Assembly (NCBI GenBank): GCA_944384065.1
Contig: CALWRY010000003.1
Span: 1 to 64,000 of the forward strand
Reading direction: 5' to 3'
From: an uncultured Enterocloster sp.
GTDB lineage: Bacteria; Bacillota; Clostridia; Lachnospirales; Lachnospiraceae
Length of the DNA: 64,000 nucleotides
The position numbers and the translations under genes are program-made. Every line of letters begins with the position of its first letter. Within the stretch, counting starts at the first letter, position 1. This document shows, one piece after another, positions 32,063 through 41,603 of the stretch. The notes under the pieces were generated by a model. That model did not search any database. It was not told the origin of the DNA and was given only the letters and a program-made list of their open reading frames with translations.

Positions 32063-32974
32063 TTACAGATCTTTCACGTTATACCCATAATTTTTCATAT
32101 AGAGTTCGCTGTCCCGCCATTCCCGTCTCACCTTGACCCAGAGCTGCAGATTCACCTGCATCTCCATCATGCGCTCTATCTCCCGGCGGGCCTCCGATCC
32201 TATCTTTTTCAGCATAGCGCCGCCCTTGCCGATGACGATCCCCTTGTGGGACTCCTTTTCGCAGATAATGCTGGCCTCCACATCCATAATCCCGTCCGGC
32301 CTCTCCTGCATCTTCTCAATGGTCACCGCTATCCCGTGGGGGATCTCATCGCTCAAGAGCCGGAGCGCCTTCTCGCGAATCAGCTCCGCCGCAATCTGGC
32401 GCATGGGCTGGTCTGTCACTGTGTCCTCATCGTAAAACATGGGGCCTTCCGGCAGATACTTAAACAGCAGCGACAGAAGGAGATCCTTGTTTGTCTCCTT
32501 GAGCGCGGACAAAGGCACTATCTCCGCAAAGCTGCAGACATCCTTGTACACATCTATATATGTCAGGATCTCCTCCCGTTTTTTCAGCTTATCAATTTTA
32601 TTGATCACCAGAATGATAGGGGTTTTCGTCTTTCCCAGCTCCTCCGCAATATGGCGCTCGCCGGCTCCGATAAAGGTGGTGGGCTCCACCAGCCAGAGAA
32701 TCACGTCCACCTCCCCGAAGGTATGCTCCGCTGCGGTCACCATATACTCTCCCAGCTTATTTTTCGCCTTGTGGATTCCCGGCGTGTCAAGAAATACAAT
32801 CTGCCCTCTCTCATCCGTGTATACAGTCCGTATCTGGTTGCGGGTCGTCTGGGGCTTATCCGAGGTAATGGCAATCTTCTGGCCGATCAGGTGATTCATC
32901 AGCGTAGATTTTCCCACATTCGGCCTTCCCACCAAAGCCACAAAGCCGGATTTCTTTTGTGTGCTGTCTTCCAT
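32063..32974 (-). CDS. era: GTPase Era (ribosome assembly)
   Basis: 303-aa Era GTPase, needed for 16S rRNA maturation and 30S assembly. G motifs: GRPNVGKST (16-24), switch region, DTPG, NKID, and SALK. The C-terminal KH domain (GIVIGKGGAMLKKIGSEARR) binds the 3' end of 16S rRNA. Upstream is an AAGGAGAA ribosome site. It stands between the M16 protease gene and recO, in the conserved era-recO order. A partial terminus of the MITE-like family lies just upstream. Confidence 0.98.
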   Translation of the reverse strand: MEDSTQKKSGFVALVGRPNVGKSTLMNHLIGQKIAITSDKPQTTRNQIRTVYTDERGQIVFLDTPGIHKAKNKLGEYMVTAAEHTFGEVDVILWLVEPTTFIGAGERHIAEELGKTKTPIILVINKIDKLKKREEILTYIDVYKDVCSFAEIVPLSALKETNKDLLLSLLFKYLPEGPMFYDEDTVTDQPMRQIAAELIREKALRLLSDEIPHGIAVTIEKMQERPDGIMDVEASIICEKESHKGIVIGKGGAMLKKIGSEARREIERMMEMQVNLQLWVKVRREWRDSELYMKNYGYNVKDL

Positions 32975-32996
32975 AAATCGTTCTCCTTTTTTAATG

Positions 32997-33013
32997 CCCG
33001 TCTGAACGGTTAC
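32997..33013. repeat. Partial MITE terminus between the M16 protease gene and era
   Basis: CCCGTCTGAACGGTTAC is the complement of GTAACCGTTCAGACGGG, the outer part of the family terminus. On the minus strand it begins immediately after the M16 protease stop codon. Confidence 0.6.
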
Positions 33014-35956
33014 TCAGGTATAGAGATTCTTTACCTCTCCGAACATATGGCTGTTCTCCTTAATCTTTCCTCCGTTCCCAACGGCGCACAGAGCGCCCGT
33101 ACCGAGGATCTCCTCCACAATATCCGCCAGGGCCCGGATATCCGCCTGATTCGTGCCGAGAATCTCCTCCCTTTGCCTCTGGTGCTCCTCGTCCGTCTCC
33201 CCTGTAAGATAGGCGGACAGCTCGGCGGCTCCTCTGGCCGCAGGCGTAAGGGGGGCGTCCAGGCTGCTCATGGCCCCGATCACATACCGGGTCATATCCC
33301 GCTCGTCCGCCTGGAAATTCCTCAGATATTCCGGTATTCCCTCATAGATCCGGTTTGTCTCCGCAAGCTTTGGATCCCGGTATGAAACCAGATACCCTCT
33401 GCCGCAGCGGTTAAATCCGCTCATGCAGCCATAGGCCCCTCCCTTGACCCGCAGATTGATCCACAGGTAATCATAATTCAGCATAACCTTCAGTACGCTC
33501 AGGGCCCCTGTGTATTTCTCCGGGGCAAACCGGCCGCACCGGGCCACATAATTCACCTGGGAGGCGGTGGCAAATCCCTCATTTCGCTCCGCCTTATGAA
33601 GCGCAAAGGGGTAATCCGGCCCTGCGCTTTGGGGAAGGGCCGCCTTGAATTTTTCCAGCTCTCCGGGAAGGAGGGCGTATCCCTCCTCGTTTGCCGTATA
33701 GCCCACAAGGAAGTTGTCCGCAGCAAACAGGCGTCCCGCCGTCTCTCTCAGCTTGCTCTGCAGCTCTCCCCGGTAGGAGGGCTCCTCTCTATACCGTTTT
33801 GTGATATTCTCCAAAAATTGATAATATTGGATGCCGCCTATCTGCTCGTTAAAAGCGCTGTATGCGTCAAAATAGGAGCATGCCCGGTTGACAGCCACGC
33901 TGTGGAAACTTCCCTCCAGCTTGATCCGTGTCTGCGAGCAGAGCTCATCCAGAATCTCGCCCAGGCGCTTTTCGTCCTCCAGCCTGGAATTCAAAAGCAT
34001 TTCGCGGATAATGGAAAACGCAAATCCCAGCTTGGAGTAGAGCACCTTGGCCCTGGCCGTAAAATAGCCCTTCACGCTTCCGTCACGCAGCGGATAGGTA
34101 GCCACTGACAGATCAATGCCCCCGCTGTTCAGATAGATCTCGCTGTTTAAATCCTGGTAGGTGTAATGCTCCGTATCCATATATCCCAGCACAGATTTCA
34201 GAAGGCTCACATAGCCGAGATCCTCCTGGGGCACACGGCCTGCGCCAAACTGGATGCGAAGGTATCCGATCCCGGAGGTGAACATGGGCGTGTGGATCAC
34301 CGTCACCCCGTTCTCCTCCTTCCTCCGGAAGATGAGAGGCCTTCCCTTTCTCGGAATATCCTCCCGGGAAAGCATGGGTATCTTTTCCAGATCCTCCGGC
34401 CGGGAGGGCTCCTCCTGGTAGGCTTTTAACGCCCGGGTATCCTCCACCAGCCTGGCCGTCTCCTCCTGCGAGAGAGCCGCCCTGCGCTCCGCCAGCGTGC
34501 GGGCCAACGCCTCGTCCTCCCTGGCGGTCTGCCCCTGGCTGGGCGTTACCACCACCACCGCCTCATGGGGATTGTCCAGCAGATAATCCCGGATCAGGCC
34601 CTCAAAATACCCTTTCTCCACCCCTTCCTTCAGGGTGTCAAAGGTTTCCTGGTAGCAGAGATGAAGCATGGGATCTCCGTCATAGAGCCAGCTGTCCAGG
34701 GACCAGAGTCCATACATAAGGCCCTTGGGGGCGGAGCCGTAGTCCGCCTCCCGGTAGCGGAACTCATAGTAATTGAGGCCTGCGAGAAGGGTCTTTTTGT
34801 CCATCCCCTCATCCGCCAGACTCCTTAAAGTCCCTTTCACCACCTTTAAAAATTCATCCTTCTGCTCCTTGTCCCCGTTCTTGGCAATCACCGAGAAATA
34901 GGGCTGGAGGATCCCGTTGGCGTACCCGCCCAGGATGTCCTGGCCGATGTGGGAGTCAATAAGCGCCTGCTTTAGCGGCGCCCCAGGCGCCTGAATCAGA
35001 GCGTAGTCAAGGATCTGAAAGCCCACGTGGAGCAGGGGATCTAGCTCCGTACCCACAACCATATTGACGGATAGGTAGGTCTTCCCCTCCGTGCTCTCTT
35101 CCTCGGTCACGGAATACGTGGTTTCCTGCTCCGTCGGACGGTCGAAGGCCTTCTGCAGGGGGATGGCGGACTGCGCCCGGCAGTCTGCTCGATCATATTC
35201 GCTTAAGTACGCCTGATCCAGCCAATCCAGCTTCTCCGCCATATCCATATTCCCATACAGGAAAATATAGCTGTTGGCCGGGTGATAATAATTTTTGTGA
35301 AAATCAATAAACTGCTCATAGGTCAGGGACGGAATCTCTTCCGGATCTCCGCCGGATTCGTGCCGGTAAGGACTGTCCGGAAAAAGAGCCTTCAGGGTGC
35401 AGCGATCCAGCACGCTCTCCGGCTGGGAAAACGCCCCCTTCATCTCATTGTACACCACCCCGTTGATAATGAGAGGCGCCTGGGAATCCGCCAGCTCATA
35501 GTGCCAGCCCTCCTGCCGGAAAATCTTCGGTTCCCGGTAAATGGAAGGGTGGAACACCCCGTCCAGGTACACGTCCATAAGATTCTGAAAATCCTTGTCA
35601 TTGCAGCTTGCCACCGGATACACCGTCTTGTCCGGGTATGTCATAGCATTCAGAAAGGTATTCATGGATCCCTTAGCCAGCTCCACGAAGGGATCCTTTA
35701 CCGGAAATTTCTCTGAGCCCTCCAGCACACTGTGCTCCAATATATGGGGCAGCCCTGTGCTGTCATCCGGAGGCGTCCGAAAGCCAATATAAAATACCTT
35801 ATTCTCATCCTCATTCGCCATGAGGAAAATCCGGGCCCCGCTCTTTTTGTGCTCCAGAACCAGGCCCTGGGAATCCATCTCCCTGATATACCGCTCCTCT
35901 GTCAGACGGTAGGCAGGAAGCGCTTTTACTTTTTCCAAATTTTTTTCATCTGCCAT
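33014..35956 (-). CDS. M16C metalloprotease (insulinase / presequence protease family)
   Basis: 980-aa zinc peptidase like PreP/CymA-type M16C enzymes that degrade peptides. The inverted zinc motif is HILEH in STGLPHILEHSVLEGSEKF (about residue 67), with the distal glutamate region in MNTFLNAMTYPDKTVYPVAS. The length equals two M16 halves; the second half (GAYGCMSGFNRCGRGYLVSY) keeps the Arg/Tyr substrate-binding region. No signal peptide, so cytoplasmic. It lies upstream of era and downstream of ydcF. Catalytic residues are present, so it is probably active. Confidence 0.95.
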   Translation of the reverse strand: MADEKNLEKVKALPAYRLTEERYIREMDSQGLVLEHKKSGARIFLMANEDENKVFYIGFRTPPDDSTGLPHILEHSVLEGSEKFPVKDPFVELAKGSMNTFLNAMTYPDKTVYPVASCNDKDFQNLMDVYLDGVFHPSIYREPKIFRQEGWHYELADSQAPLIINGVVYNEMKGAFSQPESVLDRCTLKALFPDSPYRHESGGDPEEIPSLTYEQFIDFHKNYYHPANSYIFLYGNMDMAEKLDWLDQAYLSEYDRADCRAQSAIPLQKAFDRPTEQETTYSVTEEESTEGKTYLSVNMVVGTELDPLLHVGFQILDYALIQAPGAPLKQALIDSHIGQDILGGYANGILQPYFSVIAKNGDKEQKDEFLKVVKGTLRSLADEGMDKKTLLAGLNYYEFRYREADYGSAPKGLMYGLWSLDSWLYDGDPMLHLCYQETFDTLKEGVEKGYFEGLIRDYLLDNPHEAVVVVTPSQGQTAREDEALARTLAERRAALSQEETARLVEDTRALKAYQEEPSRPEDLEKIPMLSREDIPRKGRPLIFRRKEENGVTVIHTPMFTSGIGYLRIQFGAGRVPQEDLGYVSLLKSVLGYMDTEHYTYQDLNSEIYLNSGGIDLSVATYPLRDGSVKGYFTARAKVLYSKLGFAFSIIREMLLNSRLEDEKRLGEILDELCSQTRIKLEGSFHSVAVNRACSYFDAYSAFNEQIGGIQYYQFLENITKRYREEPSYRGELQSKLRETAGRLFAADNFLVGYTANEEGYALLPGELEKFKAALPQSAGPDYPFALHKAERNEGFATASQVNYVARCGRFAPEKYTGALSVLKVMLNYDYLWINLRVKGGAYGCMSGFNRCGRGYLVSYRDPKLAETNRIYEGIPEYLRNFQADERDMTRYVIGAMSSLDAPLTPAARGAAELSAYLTGETDEEHQRQREEILGTNQADIRALADIVEEILGTGALCAVGNGGKIKENSHMFGEVKNLYT

Positions 35957-36033
35957 GCAAGTCTCTCCTATCTATCATTCATTCCGGCGCAGCCGCTCAG
36001 GAAGGCCGCGCTCCCGCGCGCAATCGATCCGGC

Positions 36034-36861
36034 TTACATATTGCCCATCAGCCGGTCCTTTATAATGGAAGCCCATTCCCTGACGCAGAGATGGACAAAC
36101 AGCACCGGATCCGAATCTGCGGATATGCCGTACACATTTTCCAGTCCCCATTTCCTTGCGGTAAGGCGGGCGCGGAAAACGTGGTAGTTGCTGGTCAAAA
36201 CTCCAATTTCCGCCGGCCGATCCGCCGCCACCAGGTACCGGCCCGGAACCTTTCGGGGCACAAGCTGGGGGCGCTTCCGTTTTTCCAGCTCCGTATGCCG
36301 GTCAATCACCACCTTGCTGTAGGCAATATTTTCCACCGTGCTCACGGATCGCTCCTCCAACAGCATCATCTCCGGATTCACCCCATTATATACCAGGTAA
36401 TCGTACATGATCCGGGCCTCGCTCTTCTTTTCCCCCGGCCCCTTGCCGCCGGAGAGCACCAGCATTGTTTCCGGATTGGCCTCCGTGTACGCAATGGCCT
36501 TGTCCAGCCGCTTTTTCAAGGTACTGCTGGCCGTGTGCTCCTTCCCAATGGCTCCCAGGACAATCACATAGTCCAGCCCCTGATGGTCGGAGGAGGCCGC
36601 CCCCCAGAACACCAGCGCGCAGGTCACAGCCAGGCTGACAAAACCCGCCAGGCAGGTTGTCACAATGCTCACCGGCACCCACAGAGGAATCTGGTCCTGA
36701 TTTTTCTCGTAATACCACTTTCCATATACCAAAAACAGCAGCAGTGCGGCAAAAAAGAGCCAAATAAAAGCAAAGGAAGTGCCTATGCCCGCATACAGGA
36801 CAATCACCGCAAAATATATGGCGCACAGCGCCGCCAGCCCTATCAGTATTCCCTCAACCAT
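36034..36861 (-). CDS. YdcF family (DUF218) membrane protein
   Basis: 275-aa protein with two or three N-terminal membrane segments (about 3-25, 28-47, 62-88) and a DUF218 domain (YVIVLGAIGKEHTASSTLKK, VLSGGKGPGEKKSEARIMYD, EERSVSTVENIAYSKVVIDR, LTSNYHVFRARLTARKWGL). Related SanA/YdcF proteins act in envelope maintenance; the biochemical role is unsettled. Upstream by 19 bp is the U32 protein gene, so it probably belongs to the same long operon. Confidence 0.9.
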   Translation of the reverse strand: MVEGILIGLAALCAIYFAVIVLYAGIGTSFAFIWLFFAALLLFLVYGKWYYEKNQDQIPLWVPVSIVTTCLAGFVSLAVTCALVFWGAASSDHQGLDYVIVLGAIGKEHTASSTLKKRLDKAIAYTEANPETMLVLSGGKGPGEKKSEARIMYDYLVYNGVNPEMMLLEERSVSTVENIAYSKVVIDRHTELEKRKRPQLVPRKVPGRYLVAADRPAEIGVLTSNYHVFRARLTARKWGLENVYGISADSDPVLFVHLCVREWASIIKDRLMGNM

Positions 36862-36880
36862 ACGGCCGCCTCCCGTCCAC

Positions 36881-38110
36881 TTACGCCTCCGTCTTCTTCC
36901 TCAAAATATCCCAGGGCTCCACATCCGCGTCCAGATCCACCCAGAGCATCTGCTTGGGATGGGGAGCGCTCTCCTGGGCGTTGCCCTCCTCGTCCCGTAT
37001 GCCCCGGACAACCGCCGGTATATTGCGCCCGTCCGGCTTCATAATCTCCAGGGCTTCCCCTACGGAAAATTTATTTTTCTGCTCAATGCGGCAGCTTCCC
37101 CTGCCGTCCGCATCCTCCGCAGTTCCCAGATAGGTATAATTCTTCACATACGTGTTGCTGTCATAAATCTGGGCGTCCGCCCCGGGCTTTCCAAAATAGA
37201 ATCCCGTGGTAAACTCCCGGTAGGTACATTTTCCAATTTCTTCCTTATACCATTCCATATGGGCGCGGTACAGATCTGGATCCGCAAAAAAGTCGTCCAT
37301 GGCCTTCCGGTAGGTCCGGGCCACTGTGGCCACATAGAGGGCCGTCTTCATCCGCCCCTCTACCTTGAAGCTGTCAATCCCGGCCTCCACCAGCTCCGGT
37401 ATATGCTCGATCATGCACAGATCCCGGGAGTTAAAGATATAGGTCCCCCGCTCCCCCTCATACACCGGCATATATTCCCCTGGCCGCGTCTCCTCCACCA
37501 GGGAATACTTCCAGCGGCAGGGATGGGTGCAGGCTCCCTGGTTGGCATCGCGCCCAGCCAGGAAATTGCTGAGCAGGCAGCGCCCGGAGTAGGAAATGCA
37601 CATAGCTCCGTGGACAAAGCTTTCTATCTCCATATCCTCCGGTATATTCTCCCGGATCTGGCGAAGCTCCGCAAGGGAGAGTTCCCTGGCGGACACCACC
37701 CGCTTAGCCCCCAGCCTGTGCCAGAACCAATATGTACCATAATTGGTGTTGTTGGCCTGGGTGCTGATATGGATCTCCATCTGGGGCAGCACGCGCCTGG
37801 CAATGTCGAAAATACCGGGATCGGATATGATAAGAGCATCCGGGTGCACCTGCCCCAGCTCTTTAAAATAAGCCTCCGCCCCTGGCAGGTCCCTGTTGTG
37901 CGCCAGAATATTGGCCGTAACATAGACTTTAACCCCCCGCGCATGGGCAAAGGCAATCCCCTCTTCCATCTCTTTCATTGAAAAATTGCGGGCCTTCGCC
38001 CGAAGGCCGAAGGCCTCCCCGCCAATATACACTGCGTCCGCTCCGTAAATCACCGCCGTCTTGAGCACATCCAGACTTCCGGCGGGTATCAGCAATTCTG
38101 TTTTTCTCAT
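36881..38110 (-). CDS. U32 family protein, probable tRNA U34 hydroxylase subunit (TrhP-like)
   Basis: 409-aa peptidase-U32 family protein. Typical blocks are ELLIPAGSLDVLKTAVIYGA, AVYIGGEAFGLRAKA, the GAMCISYSGRCLLSNF box, CTHPCRWKY and VEGRMKTALYVATVARTYR with cysteines for an iron-sulfur cluster. Family members TrhP/RlhA hydroxylate tRNA or rRNA using prephenate-derived chemistry. The start MRKTELL has GGAGAGA upstream. It directly follows a TrmR-like methyltransferase, the enzyme that methylates the 5-hydroxyuridine TrhP makes, matching the B. subtilis yrrM-yrrN-yrrO order. A genuine protease role is less likely. Confidence 0.88.
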   Translation of the reverse strand: MRKTELLIPAGSLDVLKTAVIYGADAVYIGGEAFGLRAKARNFSMKEMEEGIAFAHARGVKVYVTANILAHNRDLPGAEAYFKELGQVHPDALIISDPGIFDIARRVLPQMEIHISTQANNTNYGTYWFWHRLGAKRVVSARELSLAELRQIRENIPEDMEIESFVHGAMCISYSGRCLLSNFLAGRDANQGACTHPCRWKYSLVEETRPGEYMPVYEGERGTYIFNSRDLCMIEHIPELVEAGIDSFKVEGRMKTALYVATVARTYRKAMDDFFADPDLYRAHMEWYKEEIGKCTYREFTTGFYFGKPGADAQIYDSNTYVKNYTYLGTAEDADGRGSCRIEQKNKFSVGEALEIMKPDGRNIPAVVRGIRDEEGNAQESAPHPKQMLWVDLDADVEPWDILRKKTEA

Positions 38111-38140
38111 ATTCTCTCTCCTGCCGGAATAACCGGTCAA

Positions 38141-38818
38141 TCACTCTTCGCAGCCGTTTGCCCCAAGCTGCTGCCTTGACTTTACACTCAGCGCCACCCC
38201 ATCCCCGATGGAGAGGACTGCCGTCTCCAGCTCCTCGCTGTGCTTTAAAACATAGAGGTACTCCCGCATACGGCTGTGGATGGTGCGATCCCGCCTGGGG
38301 ATGGCAAACCGGGACTGGGCTGCGTCCCCGTCCTGGAGCACATTGTCGGATATGAGCATAGCTCCCTCGCGCATCAGCTCCAGGATTCCCGGAAGCCAGG
38401 ACAGGTACTGCCCCTTGGCCGCGTCCAGAAATACCAGGTCAAATTTTTCGCCGGAAAGCTTCTGAATCCAATCCCCCGCATCCCCCTCCATCAGGGTAAT
38501 GCGCTCCTCCTCACCGGCCCTGCGGAAATTTTCCCTGGCCGTGGGGATCCTCTTTTCATACTTTTCAATGGTGGTAATGCGGCAGTCCCGGGGCATGGCC
38601 CGGCACATCAGAAGGGCGGAATAGCCCACCGCTGTGCCAATCTCCAGAATGCGCGACGGCGCCAGGGCCCTGATCACAGTCCGCAGGAGAGCTCCTGTCT
38701 CCCGCCGGATAATGGGCACCCGCGCCATCCGCGCCTCTTTTTCAATAGAATCCAGCAGGCTGCCCTGGCTGGATTCCAACGAATCAATATACTCTGTAAT
38801 TCTCGGATTTACTATCAT
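38141..38818 (-). CDS. trmR: O-methyltransferase, probable tRNA 5-hydroxyuridine methyltransferase
   Basis: 225-aa SAM-dependent methyltransferase of the caffeoyl-CoA OMT family, as is TrmR (YrrM), which makes 5-methoxyuridine at tRNA position 34. SAM-binding motifs: ILEIGTAVGYSALLMCRAMP, ITTIEKYEKRIPTARENF, LVFLDAAKGQYLSWLP. It overlaps the MltG-like gene by 4 nt (ATGA) and precedes the U32 protein, as in yrrL-yrrM-yrrN of Bacillus, which supports the tRNA role. A small-molecule O-methyltransferase is the alternative. Confidence 0.85.
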   Translation of the reverse strand: MIVNPRITEYIDSLESSQGSLLDSIEKEARMARVPIIRRETGALLRTVIRALAPSRILEIGTAVGYSALLMCRAMPRDCRITTIEKYEKRIPTARENFRRAGEEERITLMEGDAGDWIQKLSGEKFDLVFLDAAKGQYLSWLPGILELMREGAMLISDNVLQDGDAAQSRFAIPRRDRTIHSRMREYLYVLKHSEELETAVLSIGDGVALSVKSRQQLGANGCEE

Positions 38819-39495
38819 GAAACCTCTTCTCCGGCCACATCCTCGATCCAGCCGCCTTCTTCCTCCGCCTCGTCCCCGGCGTAAGCCGCCTCATCTCCAG
38901 CGTAGGCCGCCCCGTCCCCGGCGTAAGCCGCCTCATCTTCCCCGTAGGACGCCTCGCTCTCCGGCGCAGCGGAAAGGGGCGCTACCGCCTCCTGCACCGC
39001 TGCCGCCCCCGTCTCCTGGGCTGATGCCGTCTCCTGGGCTGACGCTGCCTCCTGGGCCGCCGTCTCCTGGGCTGATGCCGCCCTGCTCTTCTGCAGCGCG
39101 GCCTCCGCAGTCTCCTCCACAGGCGCCTCATTCAGAACCTGGAGGATCTCCTTGGATGTCATAGAGGTGTTAAGGGTATAAGTTCCTGGGTAAATATCGC
39201 CGTAGTCATAAAACAATCCCTGGAACACAAAGGCAAATTCATTGGTAATCAGACCGTACTCCGCCAGGATGGAGGCCGTGTCTTTCAGAGAGTCCTCCTG
39301 GGAAATATTCACCGTTACATCCCGCCCCGGTTCCTCCTCTGCGGCCTCGGCGTAAAATATTTCATGCCCAAAGGCAAAGCCCTGGGTCACCGCCTCATAC
39401 AAAAGGAGAATAATCAGCGCATACAGGATTAATTTGACGGATATGCTGATGACAGTGGTAGTTATTTTATTAATTTCCCTGGTGGTCTTGCTCAT
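38815..39495 (-). CDS. MltG-like (YceG) membrane protein lacking the transglycosylase domain
   Basis: 226-aa protein: cytoplasmic N-terminus, one membrane segment (about 17-40), then a LysM-like segment (VTVNISQEDSLKDTASILAE, YPGTYTLNTSMTSKEILQVL) as in the N-terminal region of the endolytic transglycosylase MltG. The catalytic YceG domain, about 200 residues in true MltG, is absent. Instead there is a low-complexity Ala/Glu/Gln tail (from about 125) ending in four 7-residue repeats. Its position before trmR equals that of yrrL/mltG in Bacillus. It may be a reduced relative that lost catalysis, or a binding/regulatory protein. Confidence 0.8.
   Translation of the reverse strand: MSKTTREINKITTTVISISVKLILYALIILLLYEAVTQGFAFGHEIFYAEAAEEEPGRDVTVNISQEDSLKDTASILAEYGLITNEFAFVFQGLFYDYGDIYPGTYTLNTSMTSKEILQVLNEAPVEETAEAALQKSRAASAQETAAQEAASAQETASAQETGAAAVQEAVAPLSAAPESEASYGEDEAAYAGDGAAYAGDEAAYAGDEAEEEGGWIEDVAGEEVS
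38866..38949. repeat. Four tandem 21-bp repeats encoding AYAGDEA-type heptads
   Basis: Within the C-terminal tail of the MltG-like protein the heptads SYGEDEA, AYAGDGA, AYAGDEA and AYAGDEA follow one another. The last three are nearly identical at DNA level, so copy number may vary between strains by slippage. Confidence 0.75.
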
Positions 39496-39553
39496 AATCC
39501 ACTCTCCTTGGCTGTCCCTGTATCTTTAGGTCCGCGCTCTGAACAGGCGCGCA

Positions 39554-41575
39554 TTACACTTCCATGATAATCGGCAGAATCATGGGGTTTCGCTTCATGC
39601 GCTTCCACAAAAAGTCGCTCAGGCTGTCTTTAATAATATTCTTGAGCTTGCCCCAGTCCGTTACGTTCCGGTCCATACAGTTCTCCACTGCGTCCGCCAC
39701 AATGCTGTGGGCCTCCTCCAGAAGATCCTCTGACTCCCGGACGTACACAAAGCCCCTGGATACAATATCCGGGCCCGCCAGCAGCTGGTTGGAATGCTTC
39801 TCCAGAGTCAGCACCACCACAATAATGCCGTTTTGGGCCAGGTTCTGCCGATCCCGCAGGACAATATTTCCCACATCGCCGACGCCAAGGCCGTCCACCA
39901 GGATGCCTCCCGCCGTCACGCGGTCAATCACCTCGCAGCTGTCCTCGTCAATGGCTATCACGTCGCCGGAGTTGACCAGCACGGCCCGCTCCTTGGGCAC
40001 GCCCATGAACTCCGCCAGCTCCTTCTGCGCCACTCTGTGCCGGTACTCGCCGTGAATGGGAATGGCGAACTTGGGGTGAACCAGGGAGTAGATAAGCTTT
40101 AAATCCTCCTGGCATGCGTGTCCGGACACATGGGTATCCTCACAGATCACCTGCGCCCCCTTCATGGAGAGCTCGTTGATCACATTGGCCACCGCCTTCT
40201 CATTTCCCGGAATGGGATGGGAGCTTAAGATCACCACGTCCCCCGGCATGATGGACACCTTTTTGTGGATACTGGCCGCCATCCGGGACAGAGCCGCCAT
40301 GGACTCGCCCTGGCTTCCCGTGGTGATAAGCACCGTTGACTCCGGCGGATAATTTTTCAGGTTCTCTATGTCAATCAGCGTGCCCTCGGGTATGCGGATG
40401 TAACCCAGCTTGCTGGCGATATCGATCACCGTCACCATGCTGCGGCCCTCAACCACTACCTTCCGGCCATACTTATAGGCTGTATTTACAATCTGCTGCA
40501 CCCGGTCCACATTGGACGCAAAGGTGGCCACAATGATGCGGCGCTTGGTATGCTCTGCGAAAATAGCGTCAAAGGTTCTTCCCACTGTCCGCTCCGACAT
40601 GGTAAATCCCGGACGGGTGGCGTTGGTGCTGTCCGCCATCAGGGCCAGAACGCCCTTTCTCCCCAGCTCCGCAAAGCGCTGCAGATCAATGGGATCTCCG
40701 AATACAGGGGTATAGTCAATCTTATAGTCTCCTGTGTGGAGCACCGTGCCCGCCGGTGAGAAGATCGCCAGCGCGGACGCATCCTGAATGCTGTGATTCG
40801 TCTTTATAAACTCCACCCGGAAGCAGCCCAGGTTCACGGACTGGCCGTGCTTTACCACCTTGCGCTTGGTGGACTTGAGCAGGTTGTGCTCCTCCAGCTT
40901 GTGCTCAATCAGGGCAATGGTAAGCTTGGTTCCGTACACGGGCACATTCACCTGGGGCAGAATATAGGGAAGGGCCCCGATATGGTCCTCATGGCCGTGG
41001 GTGATGACAAAACCTTTCACCTTGTCAATGTTCTGCTTTAAATAGGTCACATCCGGTATTACCAGGTCTATGCCCAGCATGTCGTCCCCCGGAAACGCCA
41101 GTCCGCAGTCCACCACAATGATGCTGTCCTCGTACTCAAAAGCCGTGATATTCATGCCGATCTGCTCAAGGCCGCCCAGGGGGATGATCTTGAGCTGTCC
41201 TTTTTTGCCGCTCTTATCCCCTCTGTTAGACTGCCTGTTCTGGGGCTTCGCCGCCTTTCCGGACGCTGTCTGGACAGCCGCCTTCGCCGCCTCAGCCACC
41301 CCGGACGCTGCCTTGGCTGCCGGCTTCTGCGCGGCCGCCGCAGCGGTCTTTGCCCCTGCCGGCTTTGACGCGGACGCTGCCGGTTTTTGCGCAGATCCTG
41401 TCTTCGCCGCGTTCTTTTGGGCCGCTGTCTGGGCCGCCGGGTCCTTTGCGGTCTTTCTCTGAGCCGTCCCGTTCACAGCCGCCTTTTTTGCCGCAGGAGC
41501 CTTTCGGGCCGCCGGCCTGCGGGGCTGACGGTTTACAGCCGCCTCCGCCGTATTCTCTTTTCCTTCTAAATTCAA
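39554..41575 (-). CDS. rnjA: Ribonuclease J with long Ala/Lys-rich N-terminal extension
   Basis: 673-aa metallo-beta-lactamase/beta-CASP RNase, with 5'-exonuclease and endonuclease activity in mRNA decay and rRNA maturation. The catalytic metal motif is HGHEDHIG (FVITHGHEDHIGALPYILP); the other ligands (NHSIQDASA, HTGDYKIDYTPV, SSHPIPGN, HGEYRHR) are present. The core starts near residue 130 at LKIIPLGGLEQIG. The first 125 residues are an Ala/Lys/Pro/Gln-rich, histone H1-like tail not found in B. subtilis RNase J1 and presumably disordered and nucleic-acid binding. It lies in an operon with yrzB, ruvX and ireB. Confidence 0.96.
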   Translation of the reverse strand: MNLEGKENTAEAAVNRQPRRPAARKAPAAKKAAVNGTAQRKTAKDPAAQTAAQKNAAKTGSAQKPAASASKPAGAKTAAAAAQKPAAKAASGVAEAAKAAVQTASGKAAKPQNRQSNRGDKSGKKGQLKIIPLGGLEQIGMNITAFEYEDSIIVVDCGLAFPGDDMLGIDLVIPDVTYLKQNIDKVKGFVITHGHEDHIGALPYILPQVNVPVYGTKLTIALIEHKLEEHNLLKSTKRKVVKHGQSVNLGCFRVEFIKTNHSIQDASALAIFSPAGTVLHTGDYKIDYTPVFGDPIDLQRFAELGRKGVLALMADSTNATRPGFTMSERTVGRTFDAIFAEHTKRRIIVATFASNVDRVQQIVNTAYKYGRKVVVEGRSMVTVIDIASKLGYIRIPEGTLIDIENLKNYPPESTVLITTGSQGESMAALSRMAASIHKKVSIMPGDVVILSSHPIPGNEKAVANVINELSMKGAQVICEDTHVSGHACQEDLKLIYSLVHPKFAIPIHGEYRHRVAQKELAEFMGVPKERAVLVNSGDVIAIDEDSCEVIDRVTAGGILVDGLGVGDVGNIVLRDRQNLAQNGIIVVVLTLEKHSNQLLAGPDIVSRGFVYVRESEDLLEEAHSIVADAVENCMDRNVTDWGKLKNIIKDSLSDFLWKRMKRNPMILPIIMEV

Positions 41576-41603
41576 ACTGATTCCTCCAATCTCTCTATTC
41601 TTT

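Noticed and set aside
31838..33385. 515-codon plus-strand open frame across recO, era and the M16 gene
   Set aside because: It spans three recognised genes on the other strand and their gaps, has no ribosome site and no recognisable domain; GC-rich codon use produces such antisense frames.
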